Positions 1-12,008 of a stretch of 64,000 bases of DNA are shown piece after piece. The first letter of the stretch is position 1; every line of letters begins with the position of its first letter. Position numbers and translations under genes: made by a program. Source of the DNA: an uncultured Oscillospiraceae bacterium (GTDB taxonomy: Bacteria > Bacillota > Clostridia > Oscillospirales > Oscillospiraceae). Under the pieces are notes generated by a model. That model worked only from the letters and a program-made list of their open reading frames with translations, was not told the origin of the DNA and did no database searches. The stretch spans positions 1 to 64,000 of the forward strand of contig CAAEEO010000039.1 of NCBI GenBank assembly GCA_900754965.1, in the 5' to 3' direction.

Positions 1-230
1 AGCGGAATTGTATTTTAGCATATCGCATTCGGTTTGTCAAGCACTTTTTTCGTAAGGTTTTTCAAAGCTCGTCTTTGTCCTTATCCGTGCCTGTCCGCCT
101 CAGCGACAGTTGTTACATAATACTCCTCTTTCCCCCTTTTGTCAACTCTTTTTTTCACTTTTTTCATTTCTTTTTTTGATTTTCATGTTCTCATCTACAT
201 ATTGTAGGTTTCTCTGGTTACACTACCAAT
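1..230. other. Leading AT-rich non-coding stretch
   Basis: About 230 bases precede the first gene. The stretch is T-rich, with several poly-T runs around 140-180, and I can support no gene, RNA or clear promoter in it. A sporulation sigma-factor promoter for the germination gene downstream would be expected here, but I could not recognise one. Confidence 0.4.
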
Positions 231-1751
231 ATGTTACCATTTCAAGAACCGGAGTCGGGACAAACATCTTATCATCCCGCGGAAGAGATCCTCTATCCGT
301 TCCCCATCTCCGCAAAATATGTGGGAGAACTTTTTCAAAACTGCAGTGATTTTCAGACCAGACAGATTCGATTCGGAGATGAAAATGCCATTTCCGTCAC
401 CGTTTGCTGGGTAGAAGGTCTGACGGCAGGGGGCGATCTGTCGGAAGATGTGCTCCGCCCACTGACCCAACCGGCCCGCATGGTGGGCGTCCGTTCTGAG
501 GAGGAGGCCATCCGGCGGATTCTTTTAGGGGCGGTGTACAGTTATTCTGTCCGGCGGCGGGAAACCTGCGACGATCTTGTCCGCGATCTGCTCAACGGCA
601 ACTGCGCGGTAATTTTTGAAAAATGCCATGCCGCCGTGACCTTTGAAGTTAAATCGGACAAGATGCGCTCCATTGAGCAGTCCTCACTGGAAAAGACCAT
701 CAAAGGCGCCAAAGACGCATTTATTGAAACGCTCCGGGTAAACACGGCCCTGGTGCGGAAAAAACTCCGTTCCCCCAAACTGAAATCCAAGGAGTCGGTG
801 ATTGGGCGAAAATCCGGTACCTTAATTTCTATTATGTATCTGGAGGGCGTCGCGGAGGATCATCGGGTGCGGGAACTGGAGAAACGCCTGGGCGAGATCG
901 ATGTGGACGGCCTGATTGCCTCCGGATTCCTGGAGCAATACATTGTAGATCAGCCGGCCTCTCCCTTTCCCCAGCTGCTGCATACCGAGCGGCCGGACAC
1001 CTTCGCCGGGTATTTATTGGAGGGACGCATTGGGATTCTGGTGGACGGTCTGCCTATCGGATTTCTGGTGCCGGCACAGCTGAGCCAGTTTATGCTGGTC
1101 AGCGAAGACCGGGCGCAGCATTTCACCGTGGCCTCCATGCTGATCCTGCTCCGGTATGCCGGGCTGATCCTGGCTCTGTTCCTGCCGGCCATGTATGTGG
1201 CCATTGCCATGTACCACCAGGAGATGCTGCCCACCAAACTGCTCCTGTCGATCATCGACGCCAAGCAGAAAGTCCCCTTTTCCACGGCGGCGGAGGTATT
1301 GGGAATGCTCATTGCCTTTGAACTGCTTCAGGAGGCCGGACTGCGTCTGCCCAGTCCCATCGGCGACACGGTCTCCATCATCGGGGCGCTGATTGTGGGG
1401 CAGTCGGCGGTGGAGGCACGAATTATCTCCCCCATTCCGGTGATCATCGTAGCCTTCTCCGGCATCTCCTCCTATACTCTGCCCAGCCAGGATCTGGCCT
1501 CGGCGGTGCGGGTGTGCCGTCTGCTGCTGGTGTTTGCGGCCATGGCCGGGGGCATCTTCGGGGTGATGACCGGAGGGATTCTTCTGATCTGGCATCTGTG
1601 TTCCCTGGAAAGCTACGGCATCAGTTATCTCTATCCCCTGGTAGACGGAAAATCCGACGGATGGCTGTGGGTGCTGCTCCGCAAACCTCTCTGGAAAGAC
1701 CGATGGCGCAATCCGGTGATTGCGGGAGAAGACCTGCGGAAACAAAAATGA
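231..1751 (+). CDS. gerAA: GerA-family spore germination protein (A subunit)
   Basis: This 506-residue protein matches the A subunit of Ger germinant receptors, which sit in the spore inner membrane and respond to nutrients. A soluble N-terminal half (about residues 1-290) precedes a membrane half with four to five hydrophobic stretches at about 300-330, 350-375, 380-420 and 425-460. The length is normal for the family. The chosen ATG has no clear Shine-Dalgarno sequence, so the start is the weak point. A hairpin overlaps the stop codon. The C and B subunit genes follow only after an inverted thioesterase gene, so the receptor operon is interrupted. The family call is firm; the germinant is unknown. 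Confidence 0.9.
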   Translation: MLPFQEPESGQTSYHPAEEILYPFPISAKYVGELFQNCSDFQTRQIRFGDENAISVTVCWVEGLTAGGDLSEDVLRPLTQPARMVGVRSEEEAIRRILLGAVYSYSVRRRETCDDLVRDLLNGNCAVIFEKCHAAVTFEVKSDKMRSIEQSSLEKTIKGAKDAFIETLRVNTALVRKKLRSPKLKSKESVIGRKSGTLISIMYLEGVAEDHRVRELEKRLGEIDVDGLIASGFLEQYIVDQPASPFPQLLHTERPDTFAGYLLEGRIGILVDGLPIGFLVPAQLSQFMLVSEDRAQHFTVASMLILLRYAGLILALFLPAMYVAIAMYHQEMLPTKLLLSIIDAKQKVPFSTAAEVLGMLIAFELLQEAGLRLPSPIGDTVSIIGALIVGQSAVEARIISPIPVIIVAFSGISSYTLPSQDLASAVRVCRLLLVFAAMAGGIFGVMTGGILLIWHLCSLESYGISYLYPLVDGKSDGWLWVLLRKPLWKDRWRNPVIAGEDLRKQK

Positions 1752-1772
1752 ACCGGGCGCTGTACGCCCGGT
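1741..1772 (-). terminator. Terminator of the thioesterase gene, overlapping the gerAA stop
   Basis: An 8-bp stem ACCGGGCG/CGCCCGGT at 1752-1772 with a 5-base loop is followed, on the minus strand, by a T-rich tail (TCATTTTTG). It would stop transcripts of the thioesterase gene. It lies against the end of gerAA. Confidence 0.65.
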
Positions 1773-1800
1773 CCATTCTGCGAAACGATGTTCCCGCTCC

Positions 1801-2697
1801 TCAATTCTGTTCTTTGCGCTGCGCTGCCTTTCTCTGGAAGAAATCGTCCATTCTTCCCGGCGCGGCATAGTCCACGGTCTGGAGCACAAACTGCGCCACG
1901 GCGGACAGTTTTCCCGTTCCGTCGGTGACATCCACATTATAATACAGCAGCTGCCGCCCTGCCCGGGTCACAGATGCCTCTGCCCGCACCGGGCCCTGGG
2001 TGATGCTGCGCAGATACTGCACAGAACTGGACACCGTCACCGGCTTTTTCTCCAGCAGGAAAGCGGCAGACCCGCCCACCACGGTATCGCAGCAGGTGTA
2101 GATCAGTCCTCCATGGGCCGCACCGTAGAGATTACAGGTTTCAGGGAACAGATCCGCGCTGTAAATCATGCCATTCTCTCCCCGTCCCATGGTGTAAACA
2201 TGGCAGAAGGTGGCAAAGCCCGGGGAAAGTTTTGGCACGGCAATGGTCAGCACCGGGTCCGGTTCTGTCTCCGGCCCGGCAGGAAAGATGGTCTGTTTGA
2301 ATTCCTGCAGGGGCGCGGCGGGATAATCCACCGTTTTCAGGGTGAAAATCTGCTCCATGCACACATTGCCCCGGCCGTCCCGGACATGAACCCGATACAT
2401 GCTCATTTCCTTGCCCCGGCGCAGCAATTCCGACTCCGCCCGCACCGGCCCCTGGGTCAGGGAGCGCAGATACTGACTGGAGGCGTCCACCACCACGGCA
2501 GAGCGCTGCCCGCACAGCTTTTCACTCATTGCCGCGGTAATATGCCCCACCGTGTAGACAAAGCCCCCGTGGGCAAATCCATAGGTGTTGCAAAATTCCG
2601 TCCGCAGTTCCGTCCGCAGGGTCACGCTCTGCTCGCCCACCTGTTCCACTTCCAGTCCCAACAGCTTTGCCATGGGGTCCTGCATCGTCAGTTCCAT
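1801..2697 (-). CDS. Tandem hotdog (PaaI-type) thioesterase
   Basis: This is a 298-residue protein with two PaaI/4HBT hotdog domains, each carrying the HGG motif (residues 43-45 and 195-197). The family hydrolyses acyl-CoA thioesters, but the substrate here is unknown. In the second domain the position nine residues after the first motif residue is Asp204, the usual catalytic acid. In the first domain the same position is His52, so that half may be structural or altered. The ATG at 2697 is chosen because AAAGGA lies about 9 bases upstream; an earlier in-frame start would add a poorly conserved tail. The gene is inverted between gerAA and gerAC and looks like an insertion into a receptor operon. 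Confidence 0.8.
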   Translation of the reverse strand: MELTMQDPMAKLLGLEVEQVGEQSVTLRTELRTEFCNTYGFAHGGFVYTVGHITAAMSEKLCGQRSAVVVDASSQYLRSLTQGPVRAESELLRRGKEMSMYRVHVRDGRGNVCMEQIFTLKTVDYPAAPLQEFKQTIFPAGPETEPDPVLTIAVPKLSPGFATFCHVYTMGRGENGMIYSADLFPETCNLYGAAHGGLIYTCCDTVVGGSAAFLLEKKPVTVSSSVQYLRSITQGPVRAEASVTRAGRQLLYYNVDVTDGTGKLSAVAQFVLQTVDYAAPGRMDDFFQRKAAQRKEQN

Positions 2698-2797
2698 TCT
2701 CAAATTCCTTTCATGATAAATTTTTGCCGATGTTTTGATTTTACCTGATTCCGACCGGCAGGGCAAGCATCAATTCGTCCGGAAGGGAGATTTTTTT

Positions 2798-3943
2798 ATG
2801 AAACGCATACTCGCATGGATCTTGATTCTGTCCATGTCAGTCTGTTCCGGCTGTTCCGGCACCGGGTCCATTTACACCAATTACCGGGAAATCGAAGAAA
2901 TGCAGCTGATCCGCACCATTGGCTTTGACCGCCGACAGGGGCAGCTGCTGGCCTCTATTTCCGGCGGACAGGGCGGGGAAAACGCCGAGTTCACCCGGAT
3001 GTCCGCCCCGGGGGCCTCCATCATTCAGGCGCTGGACACCATGCAGGAATACACTTCCTGGCAGTCCCTGTACTATGCCCACACCGAATACGGCCTGATT
3101 GGCCAGGAACTGGCCCGCACAGACGGACTCCGGGAAGTGCTGGACTATCTGGAGCGCTCCCCTCTGCTGCGCTCGGATTTGCCGCTGTTCGTTGTGCGGC
3201 AGGGCAGCGCGGAAAATCTGATTCTCCACTGCACCGGGGGCGACCGGGAAATCACCTCCGCCCTGGATTCTCTGGTGCGGGACTGTGAGCGCCGGGGAGA
3301 TCACTATGTGTTCACCCTCCGGGAGCTGATTTCCTCCATCACCGAGCACCATGCCGGTCTGCTGTGCGCCGTGCAGGCTGTCCCCCTGTCCCAGACGGAT
3401 GCCGGGGCAGAGCCGGAACAGCTGACCCCCATTCCCTGGGGATACGCCATTTTCAAGGACACCGCCCTGGTAGGATTTCTGGATTCCCAATACGCCCGGG
3501 GGGTGAGCTTTCTCATGGGCCACCCCGGCAGCGGCGCAGTCACCCTGGAGGAGGTGGGGCAGGCCGGCACAGTGGTGCTGTCCATTTCCGGAGGCAAAAC
3601 GGAGCTGCAGCCCATATTTGATGCCCGGGGCGATCTGACCGGAGTGGCGGTGGATTTGACTGTCACCGCCTTTGCCGAGGAGGTAGGGGACTATCAGAAA
3701 CTGGACCACGCCATTCTGGTGGAGCGGTTTTCCCGGGAACTGGAATCCTGGATTCTGGGGGTACTGGAGACCATGCAGACCTACCGGGCGGATTTTCTGG
3801 GACTGGGTGCGCAGCTCCGTCTCCTGGACCCGGCAGCCTGGGACGCCATGCCCCGCTCCTGGACCCAGTGCCTGCCGGACCTGGACTTCCAGGTGCAGGC
3901 GCAGTGCCGCATTGCCCGGATGGACCTGCTGAAACAAGGCTGA
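2798..3943 (+). CDS. gerAC: Ger(x)C-family germination lipoprotein (C subunit)
   Basis: This 381-residue lipoprotein is the C subunit of a Ger germinant receptor. A short hydrophobic signal is followed by Cys residues at 16 and 19; Cys19 (context SGC) is the likelier lipidation site. The rest is a soluble Ger(x)C body with the family's usual early motif, here REIEEMQLIRTIGFD. GGAAGGGAG lies upstream of the chosen ATG; earlier in-frame starts lack one. The gene is 13 bases from gerAB and clearly cotranscribed with it. It follows the inverted thioesterase, so it either needs its own promoter near 2700-2790 or depends on read-through from gerAA. Confidence 0.88.
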   Translation: MKRILAWILILSMSVCSGCSGTGSIYTNYREIEEMQLIRTIGFDRRQGQLLASISGGQGGENAEFTRMSAPGASIIQALDTMQEYTSWQSLYYAHTEYGLIGQELARTDGLREVLDYLERSPLLRSDLPLFVVRQGSAENLILHCTGGDREITSALDSLVRDCERRGDHYVFTLRELISSITEHHAGLLCAVQAVPLSQTDAGAEPEQLTPIPWGYAIFKDTALVGFLDSQYARGVSFLMGHPGSGAVTLEEVGQAGTVVLSISGGKTELQPIFDARGDLTGVAVDLTVTAFAEEVGDYQKLDHAILVERFSRELESWILGVLETMQTYRADFLGLGAQLRLLDPAAWDAMPRSWTQCLPDLDFQVQAQCRIARMDLLKQG

Positions 3944-3956
3944 AAGGAGGCCGCCC

Positions 3957-5072
3957 ATGAATCACTCCATTTTTCCCCGGCAGCGGATGACTTTGGCATT
4001 TGTGGCTGCCCTGTCCCCGTTTCTGCGGCTGATTCCCGGCCAGATTACCCGTATCTCCGGCGGCAGCTCCTGGCTCACGCCTCTGTTTTTCCTGCCCTGT
4101 CTGCTGCTGCTCGCTCTGTTTCTGGTAAAATTTCTTCAAAGCCCTACTGGCGCCGGGGGCATGATTCCCGGCGTGCTCCGGGTCCTGGGGAAGGGATGGG
4201 GCAGTTTTCTTCTCCTTCTGTTCGGCGGATGGCTGCTGTTTCTCAGCGGCTTTGCCCTGCGCAGCGGCGCCGACCGACTGATTGCCACCATTTTTCCCAA
4301 CAGCAGTCCCTGGCCTTTTCTCATTGTCATGGAGCTGCTGTGTCTGCTGGCCGTGATGGGGCCTGCCAAGATTCTGGCCCGGTCGGCGGAAATTTTTCGC
4401 CCCCTGCTGATGCTCACCCTGGTATTGGTCATCGCCGCCTTTCTCCCCCGCATCCGTCCGGAATATCTGCTGCCCGTCCGTTTCCAGGATTTGCCTCATG
4501 TGGGGCAGGGCAGCCTGCTGATGACGGAGTGTCTGGGCGTCGGCCTTCTGATCGTTTCCTTTCTGGAACCGCCCAATCAGGGATGTGTACTGGATTTCCG
4601 GCGGATTGTCCGGTGGCTGCTGGAATTTTCTCTGCTCACCGCCGCCGTCTGCGCCGTCACCGTGGGCATTTTCGGCCCGAAACTGACGGGGGTCCTGTCT
4701 TATCCCTTTTTCACCATGATCTGGGATCTGGAACTGCTGAACATGGTGGAACGGATTGAGGCCATCATCGTGGGACTGTGGCTCCTGCCGGATTTTATTC
4801 TGACCGGACTGGAAATCACCGTGGCCGCCCAGATTTTTCTGGAACTGACCGGCCAGAAAAAGCGGACGGACAGACGCATTTACTGGCGGGGCAGCGGAAA
4901 ACTGCTCTGGCTGTGCGTGGCTCTGTCCACCCTGTCGGCGGTGCTCATCACCAAAGACCCCCAGGAAATGACGCTCTGGGCCGGGCAGATCATTCCCGGG
5001 GTCAATCTGGCATTCTGCATCGGACTGCCGCTCCTGCTGTTCATCGCCGCCAAACTCCGAAAACTGCTTTGA
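3957..5072 (+). CDS. gerAB: GerB-family spore germination permease (B subunit)
   Basis: A 371-residue, almost entirely hydrophobic protein with about ten predicted membrane spans, matching GerAB proteins of the amino acid/polyamine/organocation superfamily. In Bacillus this subunit binds the germinant. AAAGGAGG lies 6 bases before the ATG, and the gene starts 13 bases after gerAC, so the two form a transcriptional unit ended by the strong hairpin at 5081. The ligand cannot be told from the sequence. Confidence 0.9.
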   Translation: MNHSIFPRQRMTLAFVAALSPFLRLIPGQITRISGGSSWLTPLFFLPCLLLLALFLVKFLQSPTGAGGMIPGVLRVLGKGWGSFLLLLFGGWLLFLSGFALRSGADRLIATIFPNSSPWPFLIVMELLCLLAVMGPAKILARSAEIFRPLLMLTLVLVIAAFLPRIRPEYLLPVRFQDLPHVGQGSLLMTECLGVGLLIVSFLEPPNQGCVLDFRRIVRWLLEFSLLTAAVCAVTVGIFGPKLTGVLSYPFFTMIWDLELLNMVERIEAIIVGLWLLPDFILTGLEITVAAQIFLELTGQKKRTDRRIYWRGSGKLLWLCVALSTLSAVLITKDPQEMTLWAGQIIPGVNLAFCIGLPLLLFIAAKLRKLL

Positions 5073-5074
5073 AT

Positions 5075-5118
5075 CAAAAAAGACTGTGCATTCGTTGCGA
5101 ATGCACAGTCTTTTTCCT
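5075..5118. terminator. Bidirectional terminator between gerAB and rnhA
   Basis: A perfect 14-bp stem (arms 5081-5094 and 5098-5111) with a 3-base loop is flanked by an A-run on the left and a T-run on the right. It can stop both the rightward ger transcript and the leftward origin operon ending in rnhA. Confidence 0.9.
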
Positions 5119-5148
5119 CTTGTAATGGTTCTTTCGGATTCCCCCGGC

Positions 5149-5583
5149 TCAGGCAAACTTCTCCCGCTCCCGCACGGCAATCTGGTCGCAGCGGTTGTTA
5201 TAGGCGTTGTCCGCATGGCCTTTGACCCAATGGAACGCCACCTGATGGGTGTGGAGCAGGCCGTCCAGGGTTTTCCAGAGATCCGGATTTTTCAGTTCTC
5301 CGGTTTTCCGTTTCCACCCGGCCTTTTTCCACCCCTCCAGCCAGTGCTGATTGATGGCGTTGCAGATATACTGGGAATCGGAGTACAAATCCACGATGCA
5401 CGGCTCTTTCAGTGCCTGCAGCGCAGAGATTACCCCCAACAACTCCATGCGGTTGTTGGTGGTGCTGGCCTCTCCGCCGCCCAGTTCTTTTTCCTGCTCT
5501 CCATATTTCAGAATCGCGCCCCAGCCTCCGGGGCCGGGATTGCCGGAGCAGGCTCCGTCGGTATAAATGGTCACATGTTTCAT
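5149..5583 (-). CDS. rnhA: Ribonuclease HI
   Basis: The 144-residue enzyme cleaves the RNA strand of RNA-DNA hybrids. All active-site residues are visible: Asp9 (YTDG), Glu47 (RMEL), Asp69 (SDSQ), His123 (KGHA) and Asp133. The length fits a catalytic RNase HI without an N-terminal hybrid-binding domain. The ATG at 5583 is preceded by AAGGAAC; a GTG five codons earlier would overlap that signal. It is the last gene of the leftward run from dnaA and follows the frameshifted SHOCT gene by 28 bases. Confidence 0.93.
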   Translation of the reverse strand: MKHVTIYTDGACSGNPGPGGWGAILKYGEQEKELGGGEASTTNNRMELLGVISALQALKEPCIVDLYSDSQYICNAINQHWLEGWKKAGWKRKTGELKNPDLWKTLDGLLHTHQVAFHWVKGHADNAYNNRCDQIAVREREKFA

Positions 5584-5611
5584 ACTGTTCCTTTCCACCA
5601 GCGGTGCGTCC

Positions 5612-5982
5612 TCACAGCTGGTCCAGGATCTCTTTCCGCTTTTCCTCGTACTCCTCCTGGGTAATCAGCCGCTGATCGTAAAGACTGCGCAGCTGCTGAA
5701 GCCGCTGTTCCACCGCTCCCCCCTCCTCCGGGGGCGCAGCAGCGGCATCCGGATCTTCTTCAAAGGAGATTTCCGGCCCCTGATACCCCTTGCCGAAGGC
5801 CTGATAAGCATTGAAGATGGTGATGGCTGCCGCCCCCACCGTCCAGAGGATGCCGAAGGCGCCAAAGGTGGGGAGGCCACAAACAGGCCGATCAGCACAA
5901 AAATGCCGCCCCAGACAATGCCGAATACCCCGGCAGATTTTCCCGGCCGGTAAGTCACCCGGCCTCTGCGCCGATGATTCAT
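5612..5982 (-). pseudogene. SHOCT-domain membrane protein, broken by a one-base frameshift
   Basis: The start codon (5982) overlaps the gyrA stop as ATGA. The first frame gives a basic N-terminus and one membrane span (FGIVWGGIFVLIGLFVA), then runs into unrelated residues. A second frame, joined near 5872-5882, continues sensibly with a second hydrophobic stretch (FGAFGILWTVGAAAITIF) and ends in a SHOCT motif ([19 protein letters not shown]). Restoring one base, most simply one more C in the CCCC run, gives a single protein of about 123 residues. SHOCT domains are short oligomerisation modules of unclear role. It may be a real disabling mutation, a sequencing error or a programmed slip. Confidence 0.72.
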
Positions 5983-8516
5983 TCAGTCTCCATTTCTGCC
6001 GGAACTTCTGCCGGCTGTTCGTCCGTGGATTCCGGTTCTTCCTCGTCCTCTTCCTTCATGACCCGGGCAATATCCGTCACCACTGCCCCCTCGGACAGCC
6101 GCATGACCTTCACGCCCTGGGTGTTCCGGCCGTAGAGGCTGATGTTCTCCACCGCCGTGCGAATCATGGTGCCGTCGTCGGCAATGATCATCATGTCCAG
6201 ATCTTCCAGCACGCCCATCACGCCGGCCACTTTGCCGGTTTTGTCCGTGCAGTGGTAGTTCCGCACGCCAAGGCCGCCACGGCCCTGGACAGGATATTCA
6301 CTGAAGTCCGTGCGCTTGCCGTAGCCCTGTTCCGTAATGGACAGCAGCTGGGCGCCGTCCAGGATTTTCTCCGCGCCTACCACGAAGTCCCCCGTCCGCA
6401 GCCGAATGCCCCGCACACCGGCGGCAGTACGGCCCATGGCCCGCACATCCGTCTCCGCAATGCGGATGGACATACCCTCATGGGTGGCGATAATCAGTTC
6501 ATCTTCCCCGTCGGTGAGCAGTGCGGTAATCAGTGCATCGTCCTCGGACAGGGTGATGGCACGGATGCCGCTGGAGCGGATATTTTTCAGCGCGCTCAGC
6601 TCCATGCGCTTGATGGTACCGGCGCGGGTGATGAGGCTGATGTACTTGCCCTCTTCCTCAATGTTGTCCACATGGACCATAGCGGAGACTTTTTCCTCCG
6701 GGTCCAGAGGCAGCACATTGACGATATTGGTGCCCCGGGCCGTGCGGCTGGCCTCGGGAATCTTATATCCCTTGATTTTATATACTTTGCCCAAACTGGT
6801 GAAGAACAGAATCTGGGCATGGGAGGAGGCGGTAAACAGGGTCTCGATGCAGTCCTCTTCCCGGAGGGTCTGGGCTTTGATGCCCTTGCCGCCCCGATTC
6901 TGTGCCCCATACTCCCGGGTGCCCAGGCGCTTGATGTAGCCGCCCCGGGTCAGGGTATATACGCACTGCTGCTCCTCAATCAGGTCCTCAATGTCAATGT
7001 CGTCCCAGACATCCTGGATCTCTGTCCGGCGCTCGTCGCCGTACTTGTCCCGGATTTCCAGCAGCTCGTCCCGCAGCACGCCCTTGATTTTCTCCGGGTC
7101 TGCCAGCAGTTCGTTGTAATATGCAATCTTCTTTTCCAGTTCCTGGTATTCGTTTTCCAGTTTTTCCCGGTTCAGACCCTGCAGAGCGATCAAACGCATA
7201 TCGCAGATGGCCTGGGCCTGGACTTCGTCCAGCTGGAACTTCTCCATCAGGTTCTGCTTGGCGTTGTCATAGCTTTCCCGGATGGTCTTGATGACCTCGT
7301 CAATGTGGTCCTGGGCGATGAGCAGACCTTCCAAAAGGTGCGCCCGCTCCTGGGCCTTGCGCAGGTCGTACCGGGTCCGGCGGACAATCAGACTCTCCTG
7401 ATAGGTCAGATATTCGTCCAGCAGTTCCTTCAGCGTCAGGATCTTGGTCTCTTTCTGGTTGTTCACCAGTGCCAGATTGATGATGGAGAAGGTGGTCTGC
7501 ATCTGGGTCATGGTCAGCAGCTGATTGAGCACCACCTGTGCGTTGGCGTCCCGTTTCAGCTCAATGACGATGCGCATACCGTTCCGGTCGGTTTCGTCCC
7601 GAATATCGGAGATGCCTTCCACCCGCTTGTCCTTCACCAAGTCGGCAATGGTGGCAATCAGCTGCCGCTTGTTGACCTGATAGGGCAGTTCGGTGACGAT
7701 GATGCGGGTGCGGTGTTCCCGGCCGAACTCTTCAAATTCCGTTCTGGCCCGGACGGTGATCTTTCCCCGTCCGGTCTCGTAGGCCTGTTTGATGCCGCTG
7801 CGGCCCATGATGATGCCCCGGGTGGGGAAATCCGGTCCCTTGATGTACTGCATCAGATCCAGCACGGTGGATTCGGGATTTTCCAGTTCGCAGATGCAGG
7901 CGTCGATGACCTCATTCAGGTTGTGAGGCGGCATATTGGTGGCCATACCCACGGCGATGCCGCTGGAACCGTTGACCAGCAGGTTGGGGAACCGGGCAGG
8001 CAGCACCCGGGGTTCTTTCCGGGTTTCGTCAAAGTTCGGCTCCCAGTCCACGGTGTCCTTATCGATGTCCCGGAGCATTTCGTCGGCCATTTTGGCCATC
8101 CGCGCCTCGGTATAACGGTAAGCTGCCGGGGGGTCGCCGTCCACGGAACCGAAGTTGCCGTGACCGTCGATGAGGGGATAGCGCATGGAGAAATCCTGGG
8201 CCAGACGCACCAGGGCGTCATAGACCGAGGCGTCGCCATGGGGATGATACCGGCCCAGCACATCGCCCACGGCGGTGGCGCACTTCCGGAAGGGCTTGTC
8301 CCGGGTCAGGCCGTCCTCGTACATGGCGTACAGAATGCGGCGATGGACCGGTTTCAGACCGTCCCGCACGTCCGGCAGGGCACGGCCCACGATGACGGAC
8401 ATGGCATATTCCATGTAACTGGTCTTCATTTCATGGACCAGTTCCGATTCTTCGATTTTCTGCTCAGGGAACATAATCTCCTCTGGCAGGTAATCCTTGT
8501 TATGTTTTGTTGCCAT
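5979..8516 (-). CDS. gyrA: DNA gyrase subunit A
   Basis: The 845-residue A subunit breaks and rejoins DNA during negative supercoiling. The active-site tyrosine is Tyr135 in RYTEARM, and the C-terminal half carries the beta-pinwheel repeats. The quinolone-determining stretch reads [10 protein letters not shown], with Ala96 where Escherichia coli has Ser83. The ATG at 8516 follows AAGGAGG; an in-frame start 11 codons earlier is less likely. It lies 124 bases after gyrB in the origin operon and overlaps the next gene at its stop. Confidence 0.97.
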   Translation of the reverse strand: MATKHNKDYLPEEIMFPEQKIEESELVHEMKTSYMEYAMSVIVGRALPDVRDGLKPVHRRILYAMYEDGLTRDKPFRKCATAVGDVLGRYHPHGDASVYDALVRLAQDFSMRYPLIDGHGNFGSVDGDPPAAYRYTEARMAKMADEMLRDIDKDTVDWEPNFDETRKEPRVLPARFPNLLVNGSSGIAVGMATNMPPHNLNEVIDACICELENPESTVLDLMQYIKGPDFPTRGIIMGRSGIKQAYETGRGKITVRARTEFEEFGREHRTRIIVTELPYQVNKRQLIATIADLVKDKRVEGISDIRDETDRNGMRIVIELKRDANAQVVLNQLLTMTQMQTTFSIINLALVNNQKETKILTLKELLDEYLTYQESLIVRRTRYDLRKAQERAHLLEGLLIAQDHIDEVIKTIRESYDNAKQNLMEKFQLDEVQAQAICDMRLIALQGLNREKLENEYQELEKKIAYYNELLADPEKIKGVLRDELLEIRDKYGDERRTEIQDVWDDIDIEDLIEEQQCVYTLTRGGYIKRLGTREYGAQNRGGKGIKAQTLREEDCIETLFTASSHAQILFFTSLGKVYKIKGYKIPEASRTARGTNIVNVLPLDPEEKVSAMVHVDNIEEEGKYISLITRAGTIKRMELSALKNIRSSGIRAITLSEDDALITALLTDGEDELIIATHEGMSIRIAETDVRAMGRTAAGVRGIRLRTGDFVVGAEKILDGAQLLSITEQGYGKRTDFSEYPVQGRGGLGVRNYHCTDKTGKVAGVMGVLEDLDMMIIADDGTMIRTAVENISLYGRNTQGVKVMRLSEGAVVTDIARVMKEEDEEEPESTDEQPAEVPAEMETE

Positions 8517-8640
8517 TGATGTTTGGCCTCCTTGGAGGGATTCAGTCATGATCTGGCTCTCCCAAAGTCCCCGGAGAGCAGGTGGGGATCATCGGCCGGA
8601 AAAATCCGCCGAAGTGACAAAAACGGGAAAAATCCGTGGT

Positions 8641-10886
<2,246 letters not shown>

Positions 10887-10907
10887 CTGTCCGCCCCTCC
10901 GTCCGAT

Positions 10908-12008
10908 TCATCGGATCTGGCCGTCATGAATCAGCAGCACCCTGCCCCCTGTCCGCCGGGAGATCTCCTCTCCCTCGCAGCAGGTGATCAAAGTCTGTCC
11001 GCCGCCGATGCGGTTGAGCACAAATTCCTGCCGTCCCGGGTCCAATTCGCTGAGCACATCGTCCAGCAACAAAATGGGATATTCTTCAAACTCCTGGACG
11101 CAGATTTCCCGCTCCGCCAGTTTGATGGACAGGGCCGCGGTGCGGGTCTGCCCCTGGGAAGCGAATTGACGGGCGGACTGGCCATTGATGCGGATATCCA
11201 GGTCATCCTTGTGACATCCGGTCAGGCACATCCCGCTGTCCAGTTCTGCCCGGCGATGGCGTTCCTGGTGCTCGCAGAGGTCGTAATAGATCTCCGTTGC
11301 CGGCGCCATGGGGTCTTTCACCGTGGAAACGGTGGCGTACTGCAAACTCAGCACATCCCGTCCCCCGGAAAAATCCTCATGGATTCCCCGGGCAATCTCA
11401 TGCAGGCGCTGTATATAGGCCGCCCGATACCGGATCATTTGTGCCGAGACCCGGCACATCCGGTCGGAAAAGTCGTCCAGGGTCTCCAGCAGGGAAGGTT
11501 TCTCCCGCCAGTCCCGCAAAATGGCGCTTTTCTGGTCATATAACCGACTGTAATCAGACGCCAGTTTGGCATATCCCGGTCGGAGCTGGGATATGGCATT
11601 GTCCAGTAAGCGCCGCCGGGCGGCAGGCCCGTCTTTGATGAGATTCAGATCGTCCGGACAAAACAGCACGCAGCTGAATTTTCCGGCCAGTTCCCCGGGG
11701 GTGGCTTTGGCGCCGTTGACGGTGATTTGCTTCCGCACCCCTGGACGCATCAGGATTCGAACCGTCTGGTCCCGGCCTCCGGCACGAAGGTCGGCCAGGA
11801 TTTCCGCCGCGGAAAAGCCGAAATGAATCATTTCCCGGTCAAACCGGGTGCGAAAGCTCTTTCCCGCGGCCAGAAGGTACACGGCTTCCAGTAAATTTGT
11901 CTTTCCCTGGGCATTTTCCCCGGTGATGACATTGATGCCCTCGCTGAATTCGGCCCACTGGTAATCGTAATTCCGAAATCCGTTCAGGCACAGCCGCTGG
12001 ATATTCAC
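10908..12008 (-). CDS. recF: Recombination mediator RecF
   Basis: This 366-residue SMC-like ATPase loads RecA at single-strand gaps. It has Walker A GENAQGKTN near residue 32 and a Walker B/signature region PILLLDDVLSELDPGRQ near the C-terminus. The start is a GTG that overlaps the yaaA stop codon (GTGA), implying translational coupling. It is in the usual dnaA-dnaN-yaaA-recF order. Confidence 0.95.
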   Translation of the reverse strand: MNIQRLCLNGFRNYDYQWAEFSEGINVITGENAQGKTNLLEAVYLLAAGKSFRTRFDREMIHFGFSAAEILADLRAGGRDQTVRILMRPGVRKQITVNGAKATPGELAGKFSCVLFCPDDLNLIKDGPAARRRLLDNAISQLRPGYAKLASDYSRLYDQKSAILRDWREKPSLLETLDDFSDRMCRVSAQMIRYRAAYIQRLHEIARGIHEDFSGGRDVLSLQYATVSTVKDPMAPATEIYYDLCEHQERHRRAELDSGMCLTGCHKDDLDIRINGQSARQFASQGQTRTAALSIKLAEREICVQEFEEYPILLLDDVLSELDPGRQEFVLNRIGGGQTLITCCEGEEISRRTGGRVLLIHDGQIR

